The notes: generated by a model from the letters alone, not told the origin. A DNA stretch of 64,000 bases from Porphyromonadaceae bacterium FC4 (GCA_900120395.1 LT635553.1:974254-1038253); one strand, 5' to 3'. Positions 9,002 to 17,993 are shown, counted from the first letter of the stretch. A program made the numbers and translations.

Positions 9002-10312
9002 ATGGCATCATTTGTGATTGATGGAGGGTATTCCCTATCAGGTGAGATTGTTCCTCAGGGTGCAAAAAACGAAGCACTTCAGGTCATATCTGCAGTATTG
9101 CTTACTGATGAGGTAGTCATTATCCGAAATGTTCCCGACATCCTAGATGTCAAGAATCTCATCTCGCTTCTTATGGAGCTGGGTGTGAAGGTGACTAAGA
9201 TTGATAAGGATACCTATAGCTTCCAAGCCGATGATGTCAACCTCGACTTCGCGTATTCTCATGCCTTTCTTGAGAAAAGTCGTAAGCTTCGTGGTTCTGT
9301 ACTTCTCATAGGACCGTTACTGGGACGTTTCTCAAAAGCTACCATTTCTAAGCCCGGAGGAGATAAGATAGGTCGTCGTCGGCTTGATACCCACTTTATA
9401 GGCTTTACAAAACTAGGTGCCACATTTCACCACAATAGAGCTCGAGACCTATTCACCATTGAGGCGGAAAATGGTCTGAAGGGGTGTTATATGCTTCTGG
9501 ATGAAGCTTCGGTGACCGGGACTGCCAATATCATCATGGCTGCTGTCCTAGCTGAGGGCACTACGACAATCTACAACGCTGCTTGCGAGCCATATGTCCA
9601 ACAGCTTTGTAGGATGCTCAACCGTATGGGTGCCGACATCCAAGGGGTGGGGAGCAATCTTCTCACCATTACAGGAGTGGAGAAGCTTGGGGGAACCACT
9701 CACACCATGCTGCCTGACATGATAGAAGTAGGTAGCTTCATTGGGTTAGCTGCGGTTACCCGATCAGATATCCGGATCAAAAATACGCATCTTCGAGAAC
9801 TGGGAATTATTCCGGATGCTTTCCGAAAACTCGGAGTGATCGTCAACGAAGAGGGGGATGATCTTCATGTTCCGGCACAAGAGCACTATGAAGTAGAGTC
9901 GTTCATGGATGGTTCGATACTCACTTTGGCAGACGCTCCATGGCCCGGGCTCACGCCCGACCTTATTAGCGTCTTACTTGTGACTGCTACACAAGCAAAG
10001 GGAAGTGTACTAATCCATCAAAAAATGTTTGAAAGCCGACTCTTCTTCGTGGACAAGCTTATTGATATTGGCGCTCAGATTATCCTCTGTGATCCGCACA
10101 GGGCTACAGTCATCGGTCTCAACCATGAACATAGTTTTAGAGGTGCTGTCATGGAGTCGCCGGACATCAGAGCGGGGATTGCGCTGCTTATAGCTGCGCT
10201 TTCAGCTGATGGTGAGAGCCGTATCAATAACATTGATCAGATAGACAGGGGCTATCAAAACATCGATCAACGCCTCAATAATATTGGAGCTAGGATTACC
10301 CGAGTCGACTAA
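9002..10312 (+). CDS. murA: UDP-N-acetylglucosamine 1-carboxyvinyltransferase
   Basis: A 436-residue EPSP-synthase-fold enzyme that adds enolpyruvate from PEP to UDP-GlcNAc, the first committed step of peptidoglycan synthesis. Seen: PQGAKNEALQ (residues 18-27, UDP-GlcNAc/PEP contacts), SGKLRGS-like KLRGSVLLIGPLLGRF, and a C-terminal DIRAGIALLIAAL. The flexible loop reads ISKPGGDKIGRRR, so D121 occupies the place of the catalytic cysteine (Cys115 in E. coli). Asp at this site is known to keep activity and to give fosfomycin resistance in other MurA enzymes. The start at 9002 matches the family N-terminus; the open frame to 8936 runs into the DUF4290 gene. Confidence 0.96.
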   Translation: MASFVIDGGYSLSGEIVPQGAKNEALQVISAVLLTDEVVIIRNVPDILDVKNLISLLMELGVKVTKIDKDTYSFQADDVNLDFAYSHAFLEKSRKLRGSVLLIGPLLGRFSKATISKPGGDKIGRRRLDTHFIGFTKLGATFHHNRARDLFTIEAENGLKGCYMLLDEASVTGTANIIMAAVLAEGTTTIYNAACEPYVQQLCRMLNRMGADIQGVGSNLLTITGVEKLGGTTHTMLPDMIEVGSFIGLAAVTRSDIRIKNTHLRELGIIPDAFRKLGVIVNEEGDDLHVPAQEHYEVESFMDGSILTLADAPWPGLTPDLISVLLVTATQAKGSVLIHQKMFESRLFFVDKLIDIGAQIILCDPHRATVIGLNHEHSFRGAVMESPDIRAGIALLIAALSADGESRINNIDQIDRGYQNIDQRLNNIGARITRVD

Positions 10313-10330
10313 CCATTTGAGAGGTGTGTC

Positions 10331-10882
10331 ATGAGTAAAGTCTCATACTGCATACCAAGCCTGTCTCCCTATGGTGTTGTACGAAAGTACCGTAAACACT
10401 CAGGAGAGCTGATCTTGTCATTATTTCGTGAGGAGTACCTAGACCTAGATCCTGACTACCTATTCTTATCGTTGGATGGTATTCCCGTACCTTTTCGACT
10501 ATTAGACCTTCGTGGAGCTTGGGATAATCTGATTGTTCAGCTTGATCAGTCCGGAGACAGCGAAGAGGATCTAGAGAGTTTTAGAGGGGTGCAGGTACTT
10601 GTAGAGCAATCCGTGGTAGATGACCTTCGAATGGATTTTCCAGACGACTCTCCGCTACCTTTGATAGGTTATCGCTTCATACATCCCGAACTTGGCGTCA
10701 TTGGTACACTTGACGATGTAGATGCTACCACGGCAAACGTCCTTCTTCTGCTCACAGATGGGAGAGGAGGGCAGTTGTATCTTCCTTTTGTTGAGGAGTG
10801 GATTCAAAGTGTTGATGCCGACAAACGTACTATATGTTACGCATGCCCCAAGGATCTACTGACGCTACATCTTCAAGACTAA
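10331..10882 (+). CDS. rimM: Ribosome maturation factor RimM
   Basis: A 183-residue protein fitting RimM, which binds ribosomal protein S19 and helps assemble the head of the 30S subunit. The N-terminal domain shows the family's opening glycine pattern in divergent form (SPYGVVRKYRKHSGELIL), and the C-terminal PRC-barrel-like domain shows LIGYRFIHPELGVIGTLDDVD and LYLPFVEEWIQSVDADKRTI. Similarity is moderate, and the call leans partly on position after murA, as in other Bacteroidales. It begins 18 bases after murA and ends the rightward group; no classical terminator follows, only repeat copy 2. Confidence 0.8.
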   Translation: MSKVSYCIPSLSPYGVVRKYRKHSGELILSLFREEYLDLDPDYLFLSLDGIPVPFRLLDLRGAWDNLIVQLDQSGDSEEDLESFRGVQVLVEQSVVDDLRMDFPDDSPLPLIGYRFIHPELGVIGTLDDVDATTANVLLLLTDGRGGQLYLPFVEEWIQSVDADKRTICYACPKDLLTLHLQD

Positions 10883-10920
10883 GATTTTTGGTACTTTTTC
10901 AGTAATCGAATCACACCAGA

Positions 10921-11009
10921 AAGTTTCACGGATAGTAGCAAAAAGTTTCCAGTAGGAAAGAAAACGATTTGACGGATAGAATCGAACGGTTTCCAGTAGG
11001 AAACTTTTT
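10921..11009 (+). repeat. Interspersed double-hairpin repeat, copy 2
   Basis: Two units 44 bp apart; the first begins with the variant AGTTTCACGGATAG, as in copy 6, the second with TTTGACGGATAG. The second hairpin is the perfect GTTTCCAGTAGGAAAC. The next 70 bases (GGGCAACT...TATTTGTTTATCA) resemble those after copy 6. The gap 10883-11270 between rimM and tRNA-Gly otherwise holds only the tRNA promoter. Confidence 0.9.
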
Positions 11010-11229
11010 ACTATCGGGCAACTACTTTTACAGTTTTCGCATCTATTTGTTTATCAGTGATATAGACCGGTAGTCGGTTTGCATCTACTTCGGATTCTGA
11101 TCCTATCTTAGTGCGTTAGGAGATAACTGCCTTTTCTTCAGAAGATCAATGATAGTTTTGGAGCAGGTTAGAAGAATCACTTTTCGTGGAGGGGCTGATG
11201 CTCTTATTCTAGCCGGATGGACATGTATG

Positions 11230-11260
11230 TTGTGTAATTGAAAAGTTTTTTCTAACTTTG
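11230..11260 (+). promoter_or_regulatory. Promoter of tRNA-Gly
   Basis: TTG (11230-11232), 20-base spacer, TAACTTTG (11253-11260): a full match to the Bacteroidetes -33/-7 pattern, placed 10 bases before the tRNA 5' end. Confidence 0.65.
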
Positions 11261-11270
11261 CAGAGCAAAT

Positions 11271-11343
11271 GCGGAAGTAGCTCAGTTGGTAGAGCACAAC
11301 CTTGCCAAGGTTGGGGTCGCGGGTTCGAGTCCCGTCTTCCGCT
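11271..11343 (+). tRNA. tRNA-Gly (anticodon GCC)
   Basis: Cloverleaf with 7-bp acceptor GCGGAAG/CTTCCGC, D-arm GCTC..GAGC, anticodon stem CAACC/GGTTG with loop TTGCCAA (anticodon GCC), and T-arm CGGGTTCGAGTCCCG. The discriminator is T and CCA is not encoded. Confidence 0.97.
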
Positions 11344-11350
11344 CTTTTAG

Positions 11351-11390
11351 GAAAACAGCCCCGGAGCGAAGTCGCTCCGGGGCTGTTTTC
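11351..11390. terminator. Bidirectional terminator after tRNA-Gly
   Basis: Perfect 18-bp inverted repeat (11351-11368 with 11373-11390) around loop AAGT, with A-rich and T-rich outer ends, so it can end both the rightward tRNA and the leftward barrel gene that stops at 11420. Confidence 0.85.
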
Positions 11391-11419
11391 ATTTGAGTTT
11401 TTGCTCAGTTTTACTAGGT

Positions 11420-13192
11420 CTATAGATCAATCGTCAACGCTCCCATGATACCGATACCCTGTCTTGTGTAGTCGATCCATTGGCTTTTTCTTTGGTTGAG
11501 AAGATTAGTCCCCATGATGGACAGACCGATGTTTTGGTGTACTTTGTAGCTGATCCGTGCGGACAAATCGGTGATGAAAGGAAGCTCAATGTACTTGGGC
11601 GTTTCAGTCATAGTCGAGTACTTGATACCACCTAATCCATGAAGGTTGAGATGAGCAGTAAGACTTGATGTTATTTGGTAATCAGCGGATACATTCATGA
11701 TGAAAGAGGGACGACCTTGGAGATTGGTATCCTTATCAGGCATCGTGTAAGTGTTTACCTGGAAGCTACCTGCAAGCTCTAATCCCTCCGGGTAGATGTA
11801 CCGTGCGCTGGCCGTAATGAAACCGTGGCTTACATCCCTTTGCCTTTGAGAAGCAAAAGTCGTAAATGTTAGCCCGCTATCCTGGTTTTCTGGATCTTTA
11901 GTCAATGGGTCATATGCCCAGTCGTAGAAGTAACTATAGCTGGCATATCCACCCCTGAGATCTAGGGAGAAGCCATTAAAGCTTCCTACTTGTAGACCAA
12001 CTGTGGCATTGTACCTGGCCAAGCTCATCGCATTGGATATAGAGGAGGGGATGCTGTACCGATTGAGTTTGTACAATTCTCTGAAACCGGTTACTTCGCC
12101 CCCACCATCTACTGTGGCAAAAACTGAGAAGTGGTCCGAAGTTTTCCAGCGTGCTGTGATATTTGGAGAGACGTGAAACTTAGGTGTCACTCCATTCAAA
12201 AACTGAAGGTTTGCTCCGCCTTTCAGCGTGAGTTGTTCATTCCTGTAGGATAGGTAAGGCGTGACAGAGAGTACAGCAGGCATAGTGGACTCCTCCGGGC
12301 TTACCCGAACGGTAGAAACGTTGGCCGTCTTAAAGAAGAGATCTGCACCGAAGTTAAAGTTGTACGTAGTTATTCCGTAGGCAAGGTTGCCTCCTACCAT
12401 CAGATCCAGACCTTTAGCACTAGACTTTTTTTCTTCCGTGGCAATGATGGGGAGTCCTTGTTGGCCATAGCCTACACTTCCAAAGAGGCTGTACTGCCAG
12501 GGTGACCGAAGTACTAGGGGTGCCGGGCTGATGGCAAAGCTTATCTCACCTCCCGTCATCTGGTAGAGTGGATAGTTGGCAGGAGTATTTTCCGGCATGG
12601 GCGAATCTGCAGAGTTCAGGACAGAATGTCCAAAGTAAGTCTGCATGTTATTGTAGGCGCTAACGGATACGTTTAGCAAGCGATCAGAGAGCTTGTGTCC
12701 GTATCGGAGTGTTAAGCCGGTGTCGTGAATCTTGTTTTCCGGCTTGAAGGGTAGTATGTCGTTTGCGACTTGGTCTTTTAGAGACTGGTGGTCAATTGCA
12801 AGATCGACTGTGCCATTTTCTCCAGTCTTGAAGAGTAAGCCCATGTTAATACCTAATCGGGTAGGGTATCCTCCAAATATGCGTGCGTGCCAAGTGTGCT
12901 GCTTGGGTAGTGCAGCATTGCTTTGGTACACTGGCTCAAAGAGACGCGGTCGGATATTCATGCTAACCCCATAAGTAGTATTGGCAAAACTGAGAGGCTT
13001 GAGCTGTGTGCTGCGCTGTGTATCTAGAGGATTGAAAAACTTCTTCGTCGCTTGATCTGTGGTGGGTATGTAGTCACGCTCCAGTACCATCTCACGCTGG
13101 AGGGTGTCTTGCTGCTCGATCGAACGGTTGTCTTGAGCAAAAGCTACTCCTCCGATCAGTAGCAAAGAACACAGTAGATTTATTTTTCTCAT
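11420..13192 (-). CDS. Outer-membrane beta-barrel protein, TonB-receptor-like C-terminus
   Basis: A 590-residue secreted protein with a signal peptide (MRKINLLCSLLLIGGVAFAQ). The mature part begins with a charged linker (QREMVLERDYIPTTDQATKKFFNPL) and continues as alternating amphipathic strands with aromatic ends (SYSYFYDWAYD, SASARYIYP), closing with a TonB-receptor-like region (NIGLSIMGTNLLNQRKSQWIDY... GALTIDL). No TonB box or plug domain was recognised, so it is an outer-membrane barrel of unknown cargo. It is coupled to the TPR gene: the ATG at 13225 is 2 bases from the TPR stop, but the start at 13192 gives a standard signal peptide; both remain possible. Confidence 0.75.
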   Translation of the reverse strand: MRKINLLCSLLLIGGVAFAQDNRSIEQQDTLQREMVLERDYIPTTDQATKKFFNPLDTQRSTQLKPLSFANTTYGVSMNIRPRLFEPVYQSNAALPKQHTWHARIFGGYPTRLGINMGLLFKTGENGTVDLAIDHQSLKDQVANDILPFKPENKIHDTGLTLRYGHKLSDRLLNVSVSAYNNMQTYFGHSVLNSADSPMPENTPANYPLYQMTGGEISFAISPAPLVLRSPWQYSLFGSVGYGQQGLPIIATEEKKSSAKGLDLMVGGNLAYGITTYNFNFGADLFFKTANVSTVRVSPEESTMPAVLSVTPYLSYRNEQLTLKGGANLQFLNGVTPKFHVSPNITARWKTSDHFSVFATVDGGGEVTGFRELYKLNRYSIPSSISNAMSLARYNATVGLQVGSFNGFSLDLRGGYASYSYFYDWAYDPLTKDPENQDSGLTFTTFASQRQRDVSHGFITASARYIYPEGLELAGSFQVNTYTMPDKDTNLQGRPSFIMNVSADYQITSSLTAHLNLHGLGGIKYSTMTETPKYIELPFITDLSARISYKVHQNIGLSIMGTNLLNQRKSQWIDYTRQGIGIMGALTIDL

Positions 13193-13227
13193 TACGTTTC
13201 TATTGGAAAAAGAGAGAGCAATCATTA

Positions 13228-16227
13228 TTATAAGGTATCAAGTCTTTGGTTAATCATTTCGATGATACCATCCGTAGTGTTGGGGTAGCTTCCCTTTACA
13301 CTTTCGTAGTAAGTACGTGCAGAATCTTTGTCGCCAAGCTTCACATAGGTGTCCGCAAGTAGAATAAATCCTCTTGCCAACCAATATGCATCAGACGAGC
13401 CACGAGTGGTTAGAGCATTCATACTCTTCTGCACCTCAGTATATTTTCCTTTGTCAAAAAGATCCAAAGCTAAAATAACATCCGCCATATCATGGGTCCC
13501 TACGTTTGGAAGCTCTTTCAGTCTTTTTGCGTAGGAGATGGCTTGTGCCTTGTTGTTGGTGCGAGCATAGTTTTCGGCAGCGTAGCCAATGATGGTTGCC
13601 TTGGTTTGATCATCAACCCTGATGTTGCCTTTTGTTACATCATCAGCAAGTGAGTAGATGAACTCTATGCTTTGGCTTTTCACTGCACGCTCACCCGCAA
13701 GACGCACTGCGTTACTTCTATCGTTGATGTTTGTAGTGTAGCGTGATTTTGCAAGGTAAGCTTCTGCAGCCCGTCCCGGTTGATTGAGCTTGTCATAGGA
13801 GGCTCCGAGGAGGTTGTACACCTCTATAGCCAAGTTGGAGTCGATAGTGCGACTACCTAGACGCTCCAGAGCAAGAGCAGCATTCGTATAGTTTTGAGTA
13901 TTGTACTCGATAAGTGCTTTGCTGTAGGTAGCTCGATCGATGTAAGCACCATTTGGGTAGTCGGTAATGTATTTATCCAAGGCGGCTTTGGCCTCTTGAG
14001 GACTTCCTGATGCAATTAGTCTTTCTGCAGCCAGATAGCTCATTTGGTCTAGTTCACCTTGAGATAGTCCGGAGTCTAGCCCGGATGTGCGGGCAAGGTT
14101 GTTATATCGATCAATCTGATTAAGCTGGATACTGATTGACTTGAGATCCTGGAGGGCTATTTTTGCTTCGTTACTTTTGGGATAGTTTAGGATTACTCGC
14201 TCGTATGCTTGCGCTGCATCCTGTAGTCGGTTTTGATTGAAATAGGATAGAGCAAGCTGGAGACCGACTTTCGGAGCCAGTTCACTTGTTTTATGCAGCT
14301 GGAAGAAACGCTCGAATGCGGCACGAGCATTGTCTTCGTCTCCCATGAGGGATAGACTTTGTCCCTGTTCGTAGAGGGCCTTTGGGGCAAGATTAGAAGC
14401 TGGATAGCGGGTGGGAAGCTGTGCAAGGACTGCCGCTTTTCCACGATAGTCTTTTTGAAGACCAAGTACAATTCCTCTGCTGTATAGAGAGTAGTCAGAC
14501 TCGTTTCCGCCGGCTTGTTCGGCTTGCACAAAAAGCTGCTGAGCTCCGGCATAGTCTCGCTTTTGCACTTGAATATCACCTAAGCGATTGAGCACATTGG
14601 TGCGCTCATTACTTCCGATATTGCCGGAGTTGGAGAGATAAGACCGAAATGCTTTCTCCGCTTCTGCATACTGTTTGAGATTGAAGTGAGCATACCCAAG
14701 AGTATAATATGCGTTATTGTTGAGCTCTAATTCTGCAGGTTTGTTCTGGAGGTATTTGTTTGTATTTTGGATCGCCTCCTGATATTTTCCTTGTTGGTAA
14801 GCAGCTTCACCCATCCATAAGTAAGCTTCAGCAACGCTTGTGGCATCTCCGGCAGTTCGGATAATATCCTGATACTGACCGGCAGCTTCAGAGGTGTTGC
14901 CACTGGCAAGCGCCTTATTGGCTTTGCCAAGTTTTACGCGATCACGTGTGCGTTTGAGTCGCTCTGGTAGAGGAGAGATGGAGTTGAGTTCTTGCAGGGC
15001 AGCAGATGTATTAGGCTCATTGAGATATGCATCTTCGAGATATCCGATCGCCAGTGAGTAGTATTCGCTCTTCGGATACTGTTGTATGAAGCTTACTAAG
15101 CGCTTGGACCCTTGGCTGATACGACCGGGAGCTTTGCTGTAGGAGGCTAGGGCGGAGTTATACGCCGCAGTCTCGGTGAGAGGTGCATAGGCGTTGATAC
15201 TTACCGCTTGGTCAAAAGCAGAACCGGCAGTGGTGGTGTTTTTTGTCGCCAAGTGGCCTAGTCCAAGATAATAGTATGCCAATTGGCTCATAAAGTCCTT
15301 TTTCCCACTTGGTACTTGTTCTAGATGATGTATGGCATTGGAAGCTTGTCCTAGTTCGATCAGAGTTTTACCTAGTGTTAGAAGCTCGACTCGACCGGGA
15401 TTGGTCGTTTGATTGACATAGTCTGTAAGATAGCTCACCGCTTGCTCTCTTTGTGATAGATTTGCAGCAGCAAGCCCGGCTGTCTTAAGCAATGAGAGCC
15501 TAACTGAAGGCTCTAGCCTAGAGGACAAGAGCCCTTGCTGAGCAATTTGGAGTGCTCGGGTATAGTGCATTAAAGAAAGCTCTCCTTCTGCTGTATATGC
15601 GTTGGCATAACTTCCGTATGTAGGATGGTTGAGTACTTTTTGAAGATGAGCAATCCCTTTCTCGTTATTCCCTGTCTTCATGTAGAGATAACCGGTGTAG
15701 AACTCGGCATCATCTCTGAATGTATCTGCATAGGTGAGCGGTTCAAATCTTCGTAGAGCCTCTTCATTCCGACCTTCTCGCATAAGAGAATAGGCATAGT
15801 AGTAGTCTGTAGCTACTGCCATTTTATCCGGTAGCAGTGACGTATCCACTCTACGGTACCAGGGAATCGCTGCTCCGTACTGTTCGCGAACATAGTACCA
15901 GTCGCCAAGTCGAGAATAGGCGAAAGGAAGATACGCAGAGTGAGGATACTGCTCTATGAAGTGCAAGAGTTTCACCTCTGCCTCTCCTGCGTCAAGTGTG
16001 CCGCGAGCAACAGCATCTAGCAACAATGCTTCCTCCTCAAGGGTGGGGAGAGCCCAGGTGTCATGGTAGACGGGCACAAGTGCCTCGATCACACCTAGTT
16101 GGCTTTGTAGCTGTGAGGCTTCTCGTGATCGTAGAAGGTGATCAAGCTGAGGGCTGTACGTCTGTGCTGTTGCACCTAGTGATGAAAGACTTAGTGCAAT
16201 GGCAAAAAACAGTGATTTATAACGCAT
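13228..16227 (-). CDS. Large periplasmic tetratricopeptide-repeat protein
   Basis: A 999-residue protein with a signal peptide (MRYKSLFFAIALSLSSLGATAQ) followed almost entirely by TPR-type helical repeats: many copies of the A..Y..G/A..Y/F pattern, e.g. AEAYLWMGEAAYQQGKYQEAI, AYYTLGYAHFNLKQYAEAEKAF and AYWLARGFILLADTYVKLGDKDSA. Such solenoids bind partner proteins; here the likely site is the periplasm, with the barrel encoded immediately downstream as the likely partner (3-base gap). The start at 16227 is chosen over the frame opening at 16272 because it begins the signal peptide. Catalytic motifs are absent. Resembles YbgF/Tol-linked TPR proteins only in general architecture. Confidence 0.8.
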   Translation of the reverse strand: MRYKSLFFAIALSLSSLGATAQTYSPQLDHLLRSREASQLQSQLGVIEALVPVYHDTWALPTLEEEALLLDAVARGTLDAGEAEVKLLHFIEQYPHSAYLPFAYSRLGDWYYVREQYGAAIPWYRRVDTSLLPDKMAVATDYYYAYSLMREGRNEEALRRFEPLTYADTFRDDAEFYTGYLYMKTGNNEKGIAHLQKVLNHPTYGSYANAYTAEGELSLMHYTRALQIAQQGLLSSRLEPSVRLSLLKTAGLAAANLSQREQAVSYLTDYVNQTTNPGRVELLTLGKTLIELGQASNAIHHLEQVPSGKKDFMSQLAYYYLGLGHLATKNTTTAGSAFDQAVSINAYAPLTETAAYNSALASYSKAPGRISQGSKRLVSFIQQYPKSEYYSLAIGYLEDAYLNEPNTSAALQELNSISPLPERLKRTRDRVKLGKANKALASGNTSEAAGQYQDIIRTAGDATSVAEAYLWMGEAAYQQGKYQEAIQNTNKYLQNKPAELELNNNAYYTLGYAHFNLKQYAEAEKAFRSYLSNSGNIGSNERTNVLNRLGDIQVQKRDYAGAQQLFVQAEQAGGNESDYSLYSRGIVLGLQKDYRGKAAVLAQLPTRYPASNLAPKALYEQGQSLSLMGDEDNARAAFERFFQLHKTSELAPKVGLQLALSYFNQNRLQDAAQAYERVILNYPKSNEAKIALQDLKSISIQLNQIDRYNNLARTSGLDSGLSQGELDQMSYLAAERLIASGSPQEAKAALDKYITDYPNGAYIDRATYSKALIEYNTQNYTNAALALERLGSRTIDSNLAIEVYNLLGASYDKLNQPGRAAEAYLAKSRYTTNINDRSNAVRLAGERAVKSQSIEFIYSLADDVTKGNIRVDDQTKATIIGYAAENYARTNNKAQAISYAKRLKELPNVGTHDMADVILALDLFDKGKYTEVQKSMNALTTRGSSDAYWLARGFILLADTYVKLGDKDSARTYYESVKGSYPNTTDGIIEMINQRLDTL

Positions 16228-16337
16228 ATGCATTGACTCAAAATTAACGGTGTCACTTTTACTCTGTCCCAAAGTTACCTAATTCTCTTCACTTGTTTGG
16301 GATCTCGTACCCATTACTCCAGGGCTCACGCATTTGA

Positions 16338-16520
16338 AGTTTAGAGATAGTCGGTGGTGATGATGTCGGTGGGGGGGCTGAGCATTATGACATTACGGAG
16401 GAGGAGCCGGACTTTATCATCAATTACGACATCAAGTACCGCGTGGGGGACGAACTAAGGAAGGTGACAAGGTATCAAGTCCCCCTATTTTTGCCGCTCA
16501 GGGAGGGGTGGAGAATTTGA
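16338..16520 (+). pseudogene. Possible relic reading frame inside the element
   Basis: Open for 60 codons without a credible start codon (AGT TTA GAG ... ATT TGA). The middle reads like protein (AEHYDITEEEPDFIINYDIK, then YRVGDELRK and VPLFLPL), and the same frame is readable in the 49.4-kb element (DFMEEEPDFIINYDIKYRMG) up to a frame change near its start. It may be the 3' end of a gene captured by, or parental to, the element. No family recognised; it could also be non-coding. Confidence 0.3.
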
Positions 16521-16602
16521 CGGATAGAAGGGAAATGTTTCCAGTAGGAAAGAAAACGATTTGACGGATAGTAGAGATCAGTTTCCTACTGGAAACTTTT
16601 TT
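16516..16602 (+). repeat. Interspersed double-hairpin repeat, copy 3
   Basis: Units at 16516 and 16560. Unlike the canonical copies, the GATAGAAG unit comes first and GATAGTAG second, and the second hairpin carries the inverted loop (GTTTCCTACTGGAAAC). Shares both traits with copy 7, the other copy lying inside a MITE-like element. Confidence 0.88.
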
Positions 16603-16665
16603 CAGTACACGTCAGGGTCTTTTCCCTACATAAACCTTATCTATTAGAGATAGTCAATAGTTTTG

Positions 16666-16704
16666 ATAAAAATCATCCCCAGAGTTATACACTCCGGGGA
16701 TGAT
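16666..16704 (-). terminator. Terminator of the decarboxylase operon
   Basis: Inverted repeat ATCATCCCC(A)GAG / CTC(C)GGGGATGAT (16672-16704) followed on the minus strand by TTTTTATC; it lies 33 bases past the mmdB stop. Confidence 0.8.
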
Positions 16705-16736
16705 AGCTGTTTGTAGCCTATTGAACTATATCCTAC

Positions 16737-17900
16737 TTAACCCAAGAAGCCTAGTAGAATACCTGCAGCAACTGCTGATCCAATCACTCCGGCAACATTA
16801 GGTCCCATAGCGTGCATCAGTAAGTAGTTGGATGGGTCGTACTTGAGACCTTCCACCTGAGAGATTCGAGCTGAGTCAGGTACAGCAGATACCCCTGCAT
16901 TGCCAATCAAAGGGTTGATCTTATTACCTTCTTTGAGGAAGAGGTTAAGGAACTTCACGAATAGAATTCCCGAAGTGGTAGCTATCATGAAGGATAGGGC
17001 ACCGATCCCAAAGACTTTGAGCGAGTCAACTGTCAGGAACTCGGTTGCTTGAGTTGATGCACCCACAGTGACACCAAGTAGGATGGTTACAATATCAATC
17101 ATGGGACCTTTGGCGGTATCAGCCAAGCGTCTCGTAACACCACTTTCCTTGATTAGGTTGCCAAAGAAAAGCATACCCAATAGTGGCAGTCCTGAAGGCA
17201 CAATAAAGGTGGTTAGGAGCAGTCCTACGATAGGGAAAATTATTTTCTCTTTCTTGGATACCACGCGGGGCTTTTTCATGCGGATGGTGCGTTCCTTCTT
17301 TGTCGTCAGCAATCGCATGAATGGGGGCTGTATCACGGGAACAAGTGCCATATAGGAGTATGCCGATACCGCAATAGCTCCCATCAAGCTAGGTGCAAGC
17401 TTACTTGATAGAAAAATAGCAGTAGGTCCGTCAGCACCACCGATTATCCCGATTGCTCCAGCTTGGTTTGGAGCAAAACCGGACAAAACGGCAATAATAT
17501 ATGCCCCGAAAATACCAAATTGTGCTGCCGCACCTATAAGGATGAGCTTGGGGTTGGAGATCAACGCAGAAAAGTCTGTCATGGCACCAATTCCCAAGAA
17601 TATCAGAGGCGGGTACCACCCTTGTCGAACCCCCTGATAGAGGATGTTGAATACGGAGTTTTCTTCATAAATACCTACTTGAAATCCTGCATCAACATCA
17701 AAGGGGATATTCCCGATCAGTATGCCAAAGCCGATGGGGATAAGAAGCATGGGCTCAAACTCATACTTCACCGCTAAATAAATAAAAAAGAGGCCCACAA
17801 GGATCATGATGATATGTCCCATCTCAGCATTGGCAAAGCCGGTATAGGATATGAATTCCATTAGGGCATTCTTAATGAACTGGCCAATAGAGTATTCCAT
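16737..17900 (-). CDS. mmdB: Sodium-translocating decarboxylase, beta subunit
   Basis: A 387-residue polytopic membrane protein of the OadB/GcdB/MmdB family: the subunit that decarboxylates carboxybiotin and exports Na+. About nine or more hydrophobic segments are visible, with family motifs near residues 145-160 (IGIIGGADGPTAIFLSSKLAP) and the C-terminal NPLIGNAGVSAVPDSARI followed by HAMGPNVAGVIGSAVAAG. The aspartate of GGADGPT corresponds to the sodium-site Asp known in OadB. It ends the mce-mmdA-oadG-mmdC-mmdB operon, 93 bases after mmdC, and is followed by a terminator. Methylmalonyl-CoA as substrate is inferred from the neighbours mce and mmdA. Confidence 0.93.
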   Translation of the reverse strand: MEYSIGQFIKNALMEFISYTGFANAEMGHIIMILVGLFFIYLAVKYEFEPMLLIPIGFGILIGNIPFDVDAGFQVGIYEENSVFNILYQGVRQGWYPPLIFLGIGAMTDFSALISNPKLILIGAAAQFGIFGAYIIAVLSGFAPNQAGAIGIIGGADGPTAIFLSSKLAPSLMGAIAVSAYSYMALVPVIQPPFMRLLTTKKERTIRMKKPRVVSKKEKIIFPIVGLLLTTFIVPSGLPLLGMLFFGNLIKESGVTRRLADTAKGPMIDIVTILLGVTVGASTQATEFLTVDSLKVFGIGALSFMIATTSGILFVKFLNLFLKEGNKINPLIGNAGVSAVPDSARISQVEGLKYDPSNYLLMHAMGPNVAGVIGSAVAAGILLGFLG

Positions 17901-17993
17901 ATAGTGGTTGGAGGGTTAGTCTGTTTTCTTTCTAAAAGATATAGTGATTCTTTTTTTGAATACTTCTTCTGGTTTTGGTGAGGTGTAGCTGTT

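Larger units (their letters stand above)
16319..16615 (+). mobile_element. Decayed MITE-like element (one arm missing)
   Basis: From CCAGGGCTCACG near 16319 it follows the 353-bp element at 49190-49542 in reverse orientation: a terminal arm (to about 16369), a 140-bp internal segment, repeat copy 3, then AGTACACGTCA (16604-16614), after which the second arm is absent. It lies in the gap 16228-16736 between the TPR gene and the decarboxylase operon; apart from this element and a terminator the gap shows nothing. Confidence 0.75.
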
